Of a DNA stretch of 64,000 nucleotides, positions 12,221 to 25,890 are shown piece after piece (within the stretch, counting starts at the first letter, position 1; the number at the start of each line of letters is the position of its first letter). The position numbers and the translations under genes are program-made. Source of the stretch: Antedon mediterranea (lineage: Eukaryota; Echinodermata; Crinoidea; Comatulida; Antedonidae); assembly GCF_964355755.1 (NCBI RefSeq), contig NC_092672.1:12518501-12582500 (forward strand), in the 5' to 3' direction. The notes beneath the pieces were generated by a model. It was not told the origin of the DNA. It was given only the letters and a program-made list of their open reading frames with translations, and did no database searches.

Positions 12221-12603
12221 GTAAGAAACATATCATCTCTTCTCGCCTTAAGTGAAGTAAGACACTGCCTTGGTCCTGCCAGACCCCAAAATAAAAGTTC
12301 GACTATAAACCCAATTACATTGTAATTAATTACAAATGACCTAAAGATCTATACATATACACTGCTTTGGTTCTTCCGACAACCACACTCCAACAGATAG
12401 ACATCCCCTACAAATTGCTGATAGAATGATCTAGCACATTGTAAGGAATATAAAATAAGCTATTACAAACTATCTACTTTGCATAGTACTGCCTTAGTTC
12501 TATCATCCCCATGTGAATATAGGGTACAATATCTCATCTGAGCTATCTTTTGGTACCAGAATATAAATACCAATATTCCCGCAAGAAATAAAAACAAATT
12601 TAA
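12221..12603. other. No gene recognised
   Basis: Unique sequence between the end of copy A and a Helitron. No supported feature. Confidence 0.5.
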
Positions 12604-13846
12604 TCTATATATAAATTTACGTAAGGGCAAAATTCGGTAAATCGCGCCTTACTTCTAGAATTTTTACTCGATGGTATATAAAGTTGGTTCGTACTTTCGG
12701 TACTGATTTTAACCACCTGATATAACCCTGTTTAATAATTAAAATTAAGTTAGATAATTAGTTATTGATAATTAAAACGAATTTAGGTTCAACGATTTGC
12801 CCCAAATAGGGGTGTTTTCCGACCGTGGTATACACTGTCTAATGCATGTCCATCGTGAAAAATACCCGCATACAATAATACGAGGATGCTTCGCATTTTC
12901 CTATCTCCTCCTACGATAACTGTTTTTAATGGCTGAAAACCGGTTGAACAGCTCGAGTACAGCATCATAATGTTGAAGACAGGCCGATTTTCTTAAAAAA
13001 ATACTATTTTGATACATTTAATATACGTTTATACAAATGTATTGATTTGCAATGAATGGAACATTCCAAATTATTTGGTTTAACCATAGAGGTATAGATT
13101 TAGATTCATGGGCCCCCTTGGAGAATAAACATAAATAGTATTGCAATGCTGTACAATACTGTTAAGGTATTAACCACTTTTGATCGCAATTTGAATCGCA
13201 AATTTCTTACTGTGAGTGTTGGTACTGTTAGATATAATATAAACAAATATACAAATAAACTTTATTACTGTGAGTGTGGGTAGGCCCTACTGTTAGATTA
13301 TAAACATATAATATACAAATAAATAAACGTTATTACTGACAGTTGCGCTTCTCAACGTTTGTATTAATTAATAATTTAAAAATATATAAATGTACGTAGT
13401 ACGTATTAAATCGTAAATGTGTTACTGTATTTAGTGGTATATTATTATAGGCCTATAAAACATTAAAAACAATATTTCGTTACTGAGTGGATAAGAATAT
13501 ATTTTAAAATGTTTCCTCTTTGTACCTATCTTCTTCCCCCATCCCTCAACCCTTAATGTTACATACAAAACACAAATTGGGTTTGTTTAAATGAGTCCAA
13601 ATAAAAAAATTTGACTCATTTTGTTTCTCTCTCTCTCTAGAAAGTAATTCCCAGGGTGCTAATTTTAGCTGACTACATAAATCATCGTGTATATTTATTC
13701 GTTTCTGTAAACGACAATGTATTATAGTCCTGCAGTACGTACATTTGAAATCTCCATTTTTTTCTCGCTGGAAAATACTGTGTATTCGAGAACCATCTGT
13801 GGGCACGACCTAGATGGTACGCGAGCGAAGCGAGCGTGCCATCTAG
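12604..13846 (+). mobile_element. Nonautonomous Helitron, copy H2
   Basis: The most complete copy. It starts TCTATATATAAATTTACG and ends in the hairpin ATGGTACGCGAGCG ... CGAGCGTGCCAT followed by CTAG. Flanked by A and T. Colinear with H1, H3, H4 and H5. Open frames inside it are not coding. Confidence 0.85.
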
Positions 13847-14227
13847 TTGTTTAAAGTTTATGTATATCAGTACATTAATCTATTTGCAAATTAGAGTCAT
13901 CAAAATTATCATAAACAAAAATAGATTAAAACCATTATAAAGGGAATCTTTAACAGTTTCTTTTAAAATATATAAGCTAATAATAAAATCTCACTTTTCA
14001 AAGTATGATGAGGTTGGAATCCACTATCTAACATATTTACTGACCAAACTCAATTTTACAGAAAATAACTTAAAAATAATAGTTGTGTTTAGGTACAGTA
14101 TATATATATTTATATTAAACCGATGGCAACCATAAAATCGGTGAGAGAAATATGGATTATTCTGTAAATTTACACGATTAGATGGTTACCTAAAAACAGT
14201 ATATTTTTACATTTAAAGTTTACTGTC

Positions 14228-14315
14228 CTAGTCATTGCTCCACTCAGACACAGAACTTGTATCATCTTTACTGTTTTCGGTCACAGATACATCTTCAAAA
14301 AGGTTGTCTGAATGC
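14228..14315 (-). CDS. Candidate terminal exon of an unknown gene
   Basis: After a plausible acceptor (TTTCCTAAATAG) an open frame reads HSDNLFEDVSVTENSKDDTS, then SVSEWSND and a TAG stop. The acidic, serine-rich composition and good codon bias look like a protein C-terminus. It needs a preceding exon ending in phase 2, which I could not find. Unrecognised. Confidence 0.4.
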
Positions 14316-15784
14316 CTATTTAGGAAACCAGTCAGACATATAAGCGAAATAGAAAGCTGTATTTTACAGTATTGAAACAACTAGTATTTACTAGAACTTT
14401 ACTTTTTTATTTCTAAATAGTAAACAGTATACAAAATAATTATAAATAGTAGAAACTCACACACGTCACTGCATTATAGTAAATGTAGTGTACTATTCAT
14501 TATGTATTCATGTGCGAAATCCTAACATTGGAAGCCGGTGGCATAGGCAATACTGTATCTAATGTAGGCTCCATGGTTCCGGGGGTTTGTAATCGAAATT
14601 TAGCGGGGTCTTTGGTATTCCAATGTGCTAGATCCTATGGTTTCTGATGGTATCTACAATAGAATAGCTTAGTTGGGAGAAAGGGGGTCTCTATAGTCAA
14701 ATTTTAGAGCGTCTGGTACTTGCGGTGCCGTGGACAATTAGTCTGTTGTTACCCATTTAGTACTGTATGAACTCAACTTATTTATTTTAAATTAATTGTG
14801 AGTGGTATCTCACTCATATAAGCTGCCCATTCTTTAGGTCCTCCTTAGGAGATCTGGCGGGCTTATTGCAAGAGATGAAATATCTGTCGTTTGTGAATTT
14901 GGTATGAGAATGTCATAGCATATAGTGATGAGATTACAGTAGGTGGTGTCTAACTGGTACCGATTTGGGGTCCCATACGTCTATACGCAGCAGGGGGATA
15001 CCCGACAGGGCATAGGGAAATACGTAATAAAAAAAATAGATATACAAACAAAAAAGTTAATTGTCTACAATGTATTTGACAAATTTGCGCATAGCAAGAT
15101 ACGATACCTACCCAACCATGTAGCATAGCATTAGCAATAAAATAAATTTAGCGATTCAATATTTAATAACAATAGCAATTTTAAGCTATGGATACGAAAC
15201 TGCATTATGGAATATTTAGATTATTTTTTATACCAAAATAGTAATATTTGGAAATTTGATTTCGTATTATTTACATAATAAGTAGTGTTTACTTATTTAC
15301 TACATAACAAACTTGGTCGGAGATTTTTTGGCGGTTTTCCCCCTCTAAATCTCTTTTCTTTATCTCTCAAGTTATTCTGCATTTGAGCCTATTTTATTGG
15401 ATTGTCATAATCTTTTTCCATTGTATTTATTTTATTTAGTTTTATTATTGATGTTTTATTTGTTTTTGTAATTAGCTATCGTTCTAAACGGTAGTATCCT
15501 AAATGTATGCATAAATAAATCAAGAAATCGATGAGCACCATGTTGCAATAAGCAGAATTCGTTTCTTCTTCGACTTAATTTAATTCAATATTTGGATTCA
15601 ATTCTGTCGATATGTCATTGCCACAGTGACAATTATATTAAATGACTACATATCAACATCATGCCTGTATCTGTCATTCTATGTGGACGAATGTATCTAA
15701 CATTTATTTTCAAAGTTGTGAGAACATCTGTGGGTACTTAACAAAGTTATTTTTAATTTCGTAAACATTCCAAAACCTTTAGGG
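14316..15784. other. No gene recognised
   Basis: Between about 14520 and 15030 the base composition is less AT-rich (G-runs such as GGGGTCTTTGG and AAAGGGGGTC), which suggests an old insertion, but no family was recognised. The rest is AT-rich. Confidence 0.45.
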
Positions 15785-16028
15785 CAGCCTAAGAATTGGG
15801 CGATGATGTAGGCATAAATGTACCCCAATTTTTAATATGTTGCAAATCTATAGTAGATTTTAACTGTTTAGTGTAATTCATCATTACATTTTAAAAACAA
15901 ATAATTATAAATCATACATTTAACATTATAAGTAACTAAATTATTCAACCAACCGTACCAATTGCTATATTTAATGGACTACATCAGTTACAATCAATTA
16001 TATGTATTTTAGAAACAATTTAATAATT
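15785..16028 (+). repeat. Duplicated block, first copy (partner 58387-58620)
   Basis: Shares the AAGAATTGGGCGATGATGTA start and CAACCAACCGTACCAATTG with 58387-58620, about 230 bp colinear. The second copy is interrupted exactly at CAATTTAA^T by a Helitron, so this copy is the empty site. It also shows that the large duplication may extend beyond 12.2/55.3 kb. Confidence 0.8.
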
Positions 16029-16929
16029 ATAATTTAACTCTAAACTAAAACGAATATCCTGTGTGATAATTTAAAGGTCATCTACTGTAAAATTGAATAT
16101 AATATTGTGATTTATTTATCATTATAAAATTGTTTATAAAATATATTGATTTAGTGTTTTGAGAAATGTTTTCGTTTAACGAATCTGTAAAAATTACACG
16201 GTCCGCTAAGAGAAATTTTAGGCTTACCAATCTATAATAGAAAATGTAATTTTTATTTTTATGTCCGTTATCTGTTTATGAGAAGTTTCACCAATTAGGT
16301 CTACTTGTCTACTAAGTAATACATTGTTTTGCTCTATTTTGAATTTAGTAGGCCTATAACATTATGTTCAAAACAGGTGGAAATTCATTTAGTAATGTTC
16401 CAGTATATTTTATAAACAATTAAATTACGTTTATTCATTCTTTGAAAACGTAATATATAATGTATTGATGTGTTCGTCGTCTTCGCATCCTGTCTTTATC
16501 TTCTTACAAAGGAATGCAAAACAAAATGGCTAGCGTATTCCGAATTTAGGTCAACATTAAGACTTGTTATCGTACATTTACAATAGAGTGTGTAATCTTA
16601 CAGTAATCTCTCATGATTATATGTTTACGGTAATACAGTATTTCAATAAAATAAATACTTACAATTCATCTTATAAGTAAATATGATTATTCCTTAATTT
16701 AAATCTTTTATTTCTCCCGTGTTGCCGTGTATGTGTACGACTAGTACAATATCAATAACATTGTTTGTGACTAGATTGGTACAGAGAATACCGAGTCATT
16801 TGTTCTTGATCTGAAGTACAAGTCTAGTCTAGTAACGAAATGTGTACATGACCTTCAAACTCTAACTGTTCTTTACGCCCTAAAACACTCAATTACATCC
16901 GGGGTTTTAACGGCATTGCATTACCATTC

Positions 16930-17494
16930 GCTAACAGGTATTTTGTGCCAATACAAAAGGCAGCAAAACAAATAATATAGGTGAAATCTCAGTGAATCGA
17001 AACACACTATTACTGTGGAATATATTAATTTCAACTCAATGTGTTTAACAAATGACTAAGCTGATATTGTAAAGACCAACATATACAGGAAAAGAAACAC
17101 AACTGTTTTTATAGGTATATTGTTAAATAAGCACCGTTAAATTAAAAGTTTGATAAATTTTCTAAGAACATCTATGAAAAACAAGAGATATATAGCATTA
17201 CCATTCGCACTTTATAGAAACAGATCAGAGATCAGCTAACAGGTATTTTGTGCCAATACAAAATGCAGCAAAACAAATAATATAGGTTAAATCTCAGTGA
17301 ATCGAAACACACTATTACTGTGGAATATATTAATTCCAACTCAATGGGTTTAACAAATGACTAAGCTGATATTGTAAAGACCAACATATACAGGAAAAGA
17401 AACACAACTGTTTTTATAGGTATATTGTTAAATAAGCACCGTTAAATTAAATGTTTGATAAATTTTCTAAGAACATCTATGAAAAACAAAACAA
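16930..17494 (+). repeat. Direct repeat, two copies of about 260 bp
   Basis: 16930-17189 and 17235-17494, period 305 bp, almost identical (GCTAACAGGTATTTTGTGCC ... CATCTATGAAAAACAA). The spacer also repeats the word GCATTACCATTCGC that precedes copy one. Noncoding, recent tandem duplication. Confidence 0.85.
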
Positions 17495-17986
17495 TTATTG
17501 TGTGTCGGGCGTTAACGTACTATAATCGATTGTCATTATCGTTTTATGTGTCAAGTGGTTAAAATAAGAAATTGACATTTAGTTTAGGTTCAAGTTTAAT
17601 TTTAATTTTCAAGTAAAAAGCAATTGTTCTTCAAAATGATTCTTCATTTGTTTGAAATACATACCATATATTTTAAATATAATATAATAATAAATAGATA
17701 TGTGTATATTTATTGAACATAATTTCCAGACAAATTTTATTTAGTTAAAAAATTCTAAAATTTAATGAATAGTTGGCCATAAACCTACTGTTGTAGGTGT
17801 GAGTTATCGTAAAGTTAATCAATTACAATAACTACACTGTAGTCACGAGTCAGAGAAAAGATGTTAAATGGAAATGGTCCGTTAAATGGTTAAAGTTATT
17901 CTGCTCTACAATGTATACATGTAGGAATTTACTAGTATTCATATGTCTCATTTTTAAAACGTGTGTTGCACTACAATTTCTTCTAG

Positions 17987-18111
17987 AACCAGTAGACAGA
18001 GATGCAGTGGAGGATGAAAACAATTATGAACCACTCAAACCGAAGAAGCAAAAACAAACAATTAACAGAACAAGCCTGGAAATACACCAGATTAATAGAA
18101 TACTTAATTAG
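17987..18111 (+). CDS. Candidate terminal exon, plus strand
   Basis: After the acceptor-like TTTCTTCTAG an open frame runs to a TAG: it contains PVDRDAVEDENNYEPLKPKK and SLEIHQINRILN. Its composition (acidic then basic, N-N-Y-E-P-L) resembles a cytoplasmic receptor tail and stands out from the AT-rich surroundings. No partner exon was found and no family recognised, so it may be chance. Confidence 0.3.
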
Positions 18112-19328
18112 TTACTCCATTTAACATAATTTAGTATTCACATATTAAATCCCTATTTCAACAAACATTGTTATGATAAATAGTGTATAACATTATAACG
18201 TAATATATCAGTGTACACTGTTACTATAATGAACACACTATTTGCAGCCGTGACATTACAATAAGGCACTATAAATGCCTTATTACAAAAGCCCACATGC
18301 AATAGGTAAATCCTCTTCGTAAGGATAATTATGATTAATTCAAAACTTTAATACAATTTACCAAATTATTAATTAATAATAATTTGTTTTCTCTTTTTTA
18401 TATTAAACAATTCCTAAACATTCGAAGCACATGATTAAAACTATATTCTAATGCTTTATAATTTTTTTAATTCTACTGTTGTAACTGGTTTATATACATG
18501 TATTTTATAAACTGATTTGAATTAATTAAATGGACTAATGGATTTATAAAGTTTGCTATAATTTAAATTCGAATACTAACATTTTTATCATTCTTGTAAC
18601 AATCAAACTATATGTTTCAGCCTATTATTAAATGTACTACGAAAAATTGTATGTACAGAACTAAGAGTAATTTCATTGGATAGCATAATATTATGATCTG
18701 TGGGTACAATCAACCTAACTAAGATGTTTCATGTTAAAAATTAATCCGTTAAGTAATTGAAATTGGGTAAAAAAGTCACACAATACAGATTATTTTGCCT
18801 AACACTTGAAGTGGTCCTCGGTTGTAACCCGTTATCGATTGTTTGTCGCCTCAAATAGTATCATGTGTTACATTTTGTGTTTTACTTACTGTTTCGTTAA
18901 CATTAACATTATTATGCCTATCATCGATCACTTTTTCTTAGTTTTAACATAGCATTTACATATGTCCTATAAATATGATGTTGACGTAGAATATTAATAC
19001 AGATGTTAATAATTGTGATGTTAATTATGAATTTGTATAACAGTGGCATTTCGATGCAATATTACTGGCAATAATGGACATAATGATGTTTTTTTTATTA
19101 AACAAATAAAAAAAATAAAAACATTATTAACAAATTCACAGGTAAATGTGTATAACAAAAACATTGTGTATAATTGGTGCTGTACACATGGTAAAAATTA
19201 TTGTGTGTGTATCACCTATTGTTTATAGAAGATGTATTTTAAAACAAACATTACACTTAAAATAATATAAAAAGATACACCTAAACGTAAAAATAATGTT
19301 ATGTTTGTTATTAAAATGTTATACTTAC
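18112..19328. other. No gene recognised
   Basis: Very AT-rich, no supported feature apart from a weak 47-nt exon-like stretch listed among the rejected items. Confidence 0.45.
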
Positions 19329-19402
19329 ACCAAAAGGTGACAAGAATGAGGACAAAGAGAGCTCGATATCATCATGTGCATTCTTCTTTTTAAAATTACG
19401 GT
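19329..19402 (-). CDS. Candidate internal exon, minus strand
   Basis: A 74-nt stretch with acceptor TTGTTAACAG and a consensus donor GTAAGTAT. The open frame reads RNFKKKNAHDDIELSLSSFL then SPFG. It ends immediately beside the 71-bp minisatellite array, which would then lie in the upstream intron. It may belong with 14228-14315. Unrecognised. Confidence 0.35.
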
Positions 19403-19436
19403 CTGTTAACAATTTTGAATTACATTTCAACAGAAG

Positions 19437-22400
19437 ATTTAATTACTCATACATCTTGTACCATTGATTCATTAATGTACGTACTGCTGTCAGTAAGGCT
19501 GAGCTGTAATTAATTACTCATACATCTTGTACCATTGATTCATTAATGTACGTACTGCTGTCAGTAAGGCTGAGCTGTAATTAATTACTCATACATCTTG
19601 TACTATTGATTCATTAATGTACGTACTGCTGTCAGTAAGGCTGAGCTGTAATTAATTACTCATACATCTTGTACCATTGATTCATTAATGTACGTACTGC
19701 TGTCAGTAAGGCTGAGCTGTAATTAATTACTCATACATCTTGTACCATTGATTCATTAATGTACGTACTGCTGTCAGTAAGGCTGAGCTGTAATTAATTA
19801 CTCATACATGTTGTACCATTGATTCATTAATGTACGCACTGCCAGTAAGGCTGAGCTGTAATTAATTACTCATACATCTTGTACCATTGATTCATTAATG
19901 TACGTACTGCTGTCAGTAAGGCTGAGCTGTAATTAATTACTCACACATCCTGTACCATTGATTCATTAATGTACGTACTGCTGTCAGTAAGGCTGCGCTG
20001 TAATTAATTACTCATACATCTTGTACCATTGATTCATTAATGTACGTACTGCTGTCAGTAAGGCTGAGATGTAATTAATTACTCATACATCTTGTACCAT
20101 TGATTCATTAATGTACGTACTGCTGTCAGTAAGACTGAGCTGTAATTAATTACTCATCATACATCTTGTACCATTGATTCATTAATGTACGTACTGCTGT
20201 CAGTAAGGCTGAGCTGTAATTAATTACTCATACATCTTGAACCATTGATTCATTAATGTACGTACTGCTGTCAGTAAGGCTGAGCTGTAATTAATTACTC
20301 ATACATCTTGTACCATTGATTCATTAATGTACGTACTGCTGTCAGTAAGGCTGAGCTGTAATTAATTACTCATACATCTTGTACCATTGATTCATTAATG
20401 TACGTACTGCTGTCAGTAAGGCTGAGCTGTAATTAATTACTCATACATGTTGTACTATTGATTCATTAATGTACGTACTGTCAGTAAGGCCGAGCTGTAA
20501 TTAATTACTCATACATCTTGTACCATTGATTCATTAATGTACGTACTACTGTCAGTAAGGCTGCGCTGTAATTAATTACTCATACATCTTGTACCATTGA
20601 TTCATTAATGTACGTACTGCTGTCAGTAAGGCTGGGCTGTAATTAATTACTCATACATGTTGTACCATTGATTCATTAATGTACGTACTGCTGTCAGTAA
20701 GGCTGAGCTGTAATTAAATACTCATACATCTTGTACCATTGATTCATTAATGTACGTACTGCTGTCAGTAAGGCTGAGCTGTAATTAAATACTCATACAT
20801 CTTGTACCATTGATTCATTAATGTACGTACTGCTGTCAGTAAGGCTGAGCTGTAATTAATTACTCATCATACATCTTGTACCATTGATTCATTAATGTAG
20901 GTACTGTCAGTAAGGCTGAGCTGTAATTAAATACTCATACATCTTGTACCATTGATTCATTAATGTACGTACTGCTGTCAGTAAGGCTGAGCTGTAATTA
21001 ATTACTCATACATCCTGTACCATTGATTCATTAATGTACGTACTGCTGTCAGTAAGGCTGAGCTGTAATTAATTACTCATACATCTTGTACCATTGATTC
21101 ATTAATGTACGTACTGCTGTCAGTAAGGCTGAGCTGTAATTAATTACTCATACATGTTGTACCATTGATTCATTAATGTACGTACTGCTGTCAGTAAGGC
21201 TGAGCTGTAATTAATTACTCATACATGTTGTACCATTGATTCATTAATGTAAGTACTGCTGTCAGTAAGGCTGAGCTGTAATTAATTACTCATACATGTT
21301 GTACCATTGATTCATTAATGTACGTACTACTGTCAGTAAGGCTGAGCTGTAATTAATTACTCATACATCTTGTACCATTGATTCATTAATGTACGTACTA
21401 CTGTCAGTAAGGCTGAGCTGTAATTAATTACTCATACATCTTGTACCATTGATTCATTAATGTACGTACTGCTGTCAGTAAGGCTGAGCTGTAATTAATT
21501 ACTAATACATCTTGTACCATTGATTCATTAATGTACGTACTACTGTCAGTAAGGCTGAGCTGTAATTAATTACTCATACATGTTGTACCATTGATTCATT
21601 AATGTACGTACTGCTGTCAGTAAGGCTGAGCTGCAATTAATTACTCATACATCTTGTACCATTGATTCATTAATGTACGTACTGCTGTCAGTAAGGCTGA
21701 GCTGTAATTAATTACTCATACATCTTGTACCATTGATTCATTAATGTACGTACTGCTGTCAGTAAGGCTGAGCTGTAATCAATTACTCATACATCTTGTA
21801 CCATTGATTCATTAATGTACGTACTACTGTCAGTAAGGCTGAGCTGTAATTAATTACTCATACATGTTGTACCATTGATTCATTAATGTACGTACTGCTG
21901 TCAGTAAGGCTGAGCTGTAATTAATTACTCATACATCTTGTACCATTGATTCATTAATGTACGTACTGCTGTCAGTAAGGCTGAGCTGTAATTAATTACT
22001 CATACATCTTGTACCATTGATTCATTAATGTACGTACTGCTGTCAGTTAGGCTGAGCTGTAATTAATTACTCATACATCTTGTACCATTGATTCATTAAT
22101 GTACGTACTGCTGTCAGTAGGGCTGAGCTGTAATTAATTACTCATACATGTTATACCATTGATTCATTAATGTACGTACTGCTGTCAGTAAGGCTGAGCT
22201 GTAATTAATTACTCATACATGTTGTACCATTGATTCATTAATGTACGTACTACTGTCAGTAAGGCTGAGCTGTAATTAATTACTCATACATCTTGTACCA
22301 TTGATTCATTAATGTACGTACTGCTGTCAGTTAGGCTGAGCTGTAATTAATTACTCATACATCTTGTACCATTAATTCATTAATGTACGTACTGCTGTCA

Positions 22401-25400
22401 GTTAGGCTGAGCTGTAATTAATTACTCATACATCTTGTACCATTGATTCATTAATGTACGTACTGCTGTCAGTAAGGCCGAGCTGTAATTAATTACTCAT
22501 ACATCTTGTACCATTGATTCATTAATGTACGTACTGCTGTCAGTTAGGCTGAGCTGTAATTAATTACTCATACATCTTGTACCATTAATTCATTAATGTA
22601 CGTACTGCTGTCAGTTAGGCTGAGCTGTAATTAATTACTCATACATCTTGTACCATTGATTCATTAATGTACGTACTGCTGTCAGTTAGGCTGAGCTGTA
22701 ATTAATTACTCATACATGTTGTACCATTGATTCATTAATGTACGTACTGCTGTCAGTTAGGCTGAGCTGTAATTAATTACTCATACATCTTGTACCATTG
22801 ATTCATTAATGTACGTACTGCTGTCAGTAAGGCTGAGCTGTAATTAATTACTCATACATCTTGTACTATTGATTCATTAATGTACGTACTGCTGTCAGTA
22901 AGGCTGAGCTGTAATTAATTACTCATACATCTTGTACATTTGATTCATTAATGTACGTACTGCTGTCAGTAAGGCTGAGCTGTAATTAATTACTCATACA
23001 TGTTTTACCATTGATTCATTAATGTATGTACTGCTGTCAGTAAGGCTGAGCTGTAATTAATTACTCATACATGTTGTACCATTGATTCATTAATGTACGT
23101 ACTGCTGTCAGTAAGGCCGAGTTGTAATTAATTACTCATACATGTTGTACCATTGATTCATTAATGTACGTACTGCTGTCAGTAAGGCTGAGTTGTAATT
23201 AATTACTCATACATCTTGTACCATTGATTCATTAATGTACGTACTGCTGTCAGTAAGGCTGAGTTGTAATTAATTACTCATACATCTTGTACCATTGATT
23301 CATTAATGTACGTACTGCTGTCAGTAAGGCTGAGCTGTAATTAATTACTCATACATATTGTACCATTGATTCATTAATGTATGTACTGCTGTCAGTAAGG
23401 CTGAGCTGTAATTAATTACTCATACATCTTGTACCATTGATTCATTAATGTACGTACTGCTGTCAGTAAGGCTGAGCTGTAATTAATTACTCATACATCT
23501 TGTTCATTAATGTACGTACTGCTGTCAGTAAGGCCGAGCTGTAATTAATTACTCATACATGTTGTACCATTAATTCATTAATGTACGTACTGCTGTCAGT
23601 AAGGCTGAGCTGTAATTAATTACTCATACATGTTGTACCATTGATTCATTAATGTACGTACTGCTGTCAGTAAGGCTGAGCTGTAATTAATTACTCATAC
23701 ATCTTGTACCATTGATTCATTAATGTACGTACTACTGTCAGTAAGGCTGAGCTGTAATTAATTACTCATACATGTTGTACCATTTATTCATTAATGTACG
23801 TACTACTGTCAGTAAGGCCGAGCTGTAATTAATTACTCATACATGTTGTACCATTGATTCATTAATGTACGTACTGCTGTCAGTAAGGATGAGCTGTAAT
23901 TAATTACTCATACATGTTGTACCATTGATTCATTAATGTACGTACTGCTGTCAGTAAGGCTGAGCTGTAATTAATTACTCATACATCTTGTACCATTGAT
24001 TCATTAATGTACGTACTACTGTCAGTAAGGCTGAGCTGTAATTAATTACTCATACATGTTGTACCATTGATTCATTAATGTACGTACTGCTGTCAGTAAG
24101 GCTGAGCTGTAATTAATTACTCATACATCTTGTACCATTGATTCATTAATGTACGTACTGCTGTCAGTAAGGCTGAGCTGTAATTAATTACTCATACATC
24201 TTGTACCATTGATTCATTAATGTACGTACTGCTGTCAGTAAGGCTGAGCTGTAATTAATTACTCATACATGTTGTACCATTGATTCATTAATGTACGCAC
24301 TGCTGTCAGTAAGGCCGAGCTGTAATTAATTACTCATACATCTTGTACCATTGATTCATTAATGTACGTACTGCTGTCAGTAAGGCCGAGCTGTAATTAA
24401 TTACTCATACATCTTGTACCATTGATTCATTAATGTACGTACTGCTGTCAGTAAGGCTGCGCTGTAATTAATTACTCATACATCTTGTACCATTGATTCA
24501 TTAATGTACGTACTGCTGTCAGTAAGGCTGAGCTGTAATTAATTACTCATACATCTTGTACTATTGATTCATTAATGTACGTACTGCTGTCAGTAAGGCT
24601 GAGCTGTAATTAATTACTCATACATCTTGTACATTTGATTCATTAATGTACGTACTGCTGTCAGTAAGGCTGAGCTGTAATTAATTACTCATACATGTTT
24701 TACCATTGATTCATTAATGTACGTACTGCTGTCAGTAAGGCTGAGCTGTAATTAATTACTCATACATCTTGTACCATTGATTCATTCATGTACGTACTGC
24801 TGTCAGTAAGGCTGAGCTGTAATTAATTACTCATACATCTTGTACCATTGATTCATTAATGTACGTACTGCTGTCAGTAAGGCTGAGCTGTAATTAATTA
24901 CTCATACATCTTGTACCACTGATTCATTAATGTACGTACTGCTGTCAGTAAGGCTGAGCTGTAATTAATTACTCATACATGTTGTACTATTGATTCATTA
25001 ATGTACGTACTACTGTCAGTGAGGCTGAGCTGTAATTAATTACTCATACATCTTGTACCATTGATTCATTAATGTACGTACTGCTGTCAGTAAGGCTGAG
25101 TTGTAATTAATTACTCATACATCTTGTACCATTGATTCATTAATGTACGTACTGCTGTCAGTAAGGCCGAGCTGTAATTAATTACTCATACATCTTGTAC
25201 CATTGATTCATTCATGTACGTACTGCTGTCAGTAAGGCCGAGCTGTAATTAATTACTCATACATCTTGTACCATTGATTCATTCATGTACGTACTGCTGT
25301 CAGTAAGGCCGAGCTGTAATTAATTACTCATACATCTTGTACCATTGATTCATTAATGTACGTACTGCTGTCAGTAAGGCCGAGCTGTAATTAATTACTC

Positions 25401-25819
25401 ATAAATCTTGTACCATTGATTCATTAATGTACGTACTACTGTCAGTGAGGCTGAGCTGTAATTAATTACTCATACATGTTGTACCATTGATTCATTCATG
25501 TACGTACTGCTGTCAGTAAGGCTGAGCTGTAATTAATTACTCATACATCTTGTACCATTGATTCATTAATGTACGTACTGCTGTCAGTAAGGCCGAGCTG
25601 TAATTAATTACTCATACATCTTGTACCATTGATTCATTAATGTACGTACTACTGTCAGTAAGGCTGCGCTGTAATTAATTACTCATACATCTTGTACTAT
25701 TGATTCATTAATGTACGTACTGCTGTCAGTAAGGCTGAGCTGTAATTAATTACTCATACATCTTGTACCATTGATTCATTAATGTACCTACTGTCAGTAA
25801 GGCTGAGCTGTAATTAATT
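19437..25819 (+). repeat. 71-bp minisatellite array, about 90 units
   Basis: The unit begins TAATTAATTACTCATACATC, continues TTGTACCATTGATTCATTAA and TGTACGTACTGCTGTCAGTA, and ends AGGCTGAGCTG. Period is 71 bp (for example starts at 19441 and 19512). Variants are CTTG/GTTG, CTGCTG/CTACTG, GGCTG/GGCCG/GGCTGC, AGTAAG/AGTTAG, and small indels, including a 9-bp deletion near 23504. Some variants recur in the same order 1,695 bp apart. No ORF crosses it. Confidence 0.97.
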
Positions 25820-25890
25820 TCAGTCGCCATTGTTTAAACCTTGCCATCATCTTCGTTTTTCATTTCAAGCACAAGATGGCGTACTACGAC

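Noticed and set aside
13546-13806. Minus-strand open frame of 86 codons with several cysteines
   Set aside because: Entirely within Helitron H2, and not open in the other four copies.
14520-15030. Possible mitochondrial insertion or LTR, from its unusual base composition
   Set aside because: No recognisable mitochondrial gene, primer-binding site or paired LTR.
18890-18936. Exon-like 47-nt stretch on the minus strand (VIDDRHNNVNVNE) with a consensus donor
   Set aside because: The acceptor lacks a pyrimidine tract and its phase does not fit the stronger donor of the candidate exon at 19329.
19437-25819. CRISPR array
   Set aside because: Units are contiguous 71-bp tandem copies without unique spacers, in a eukaryotic context.
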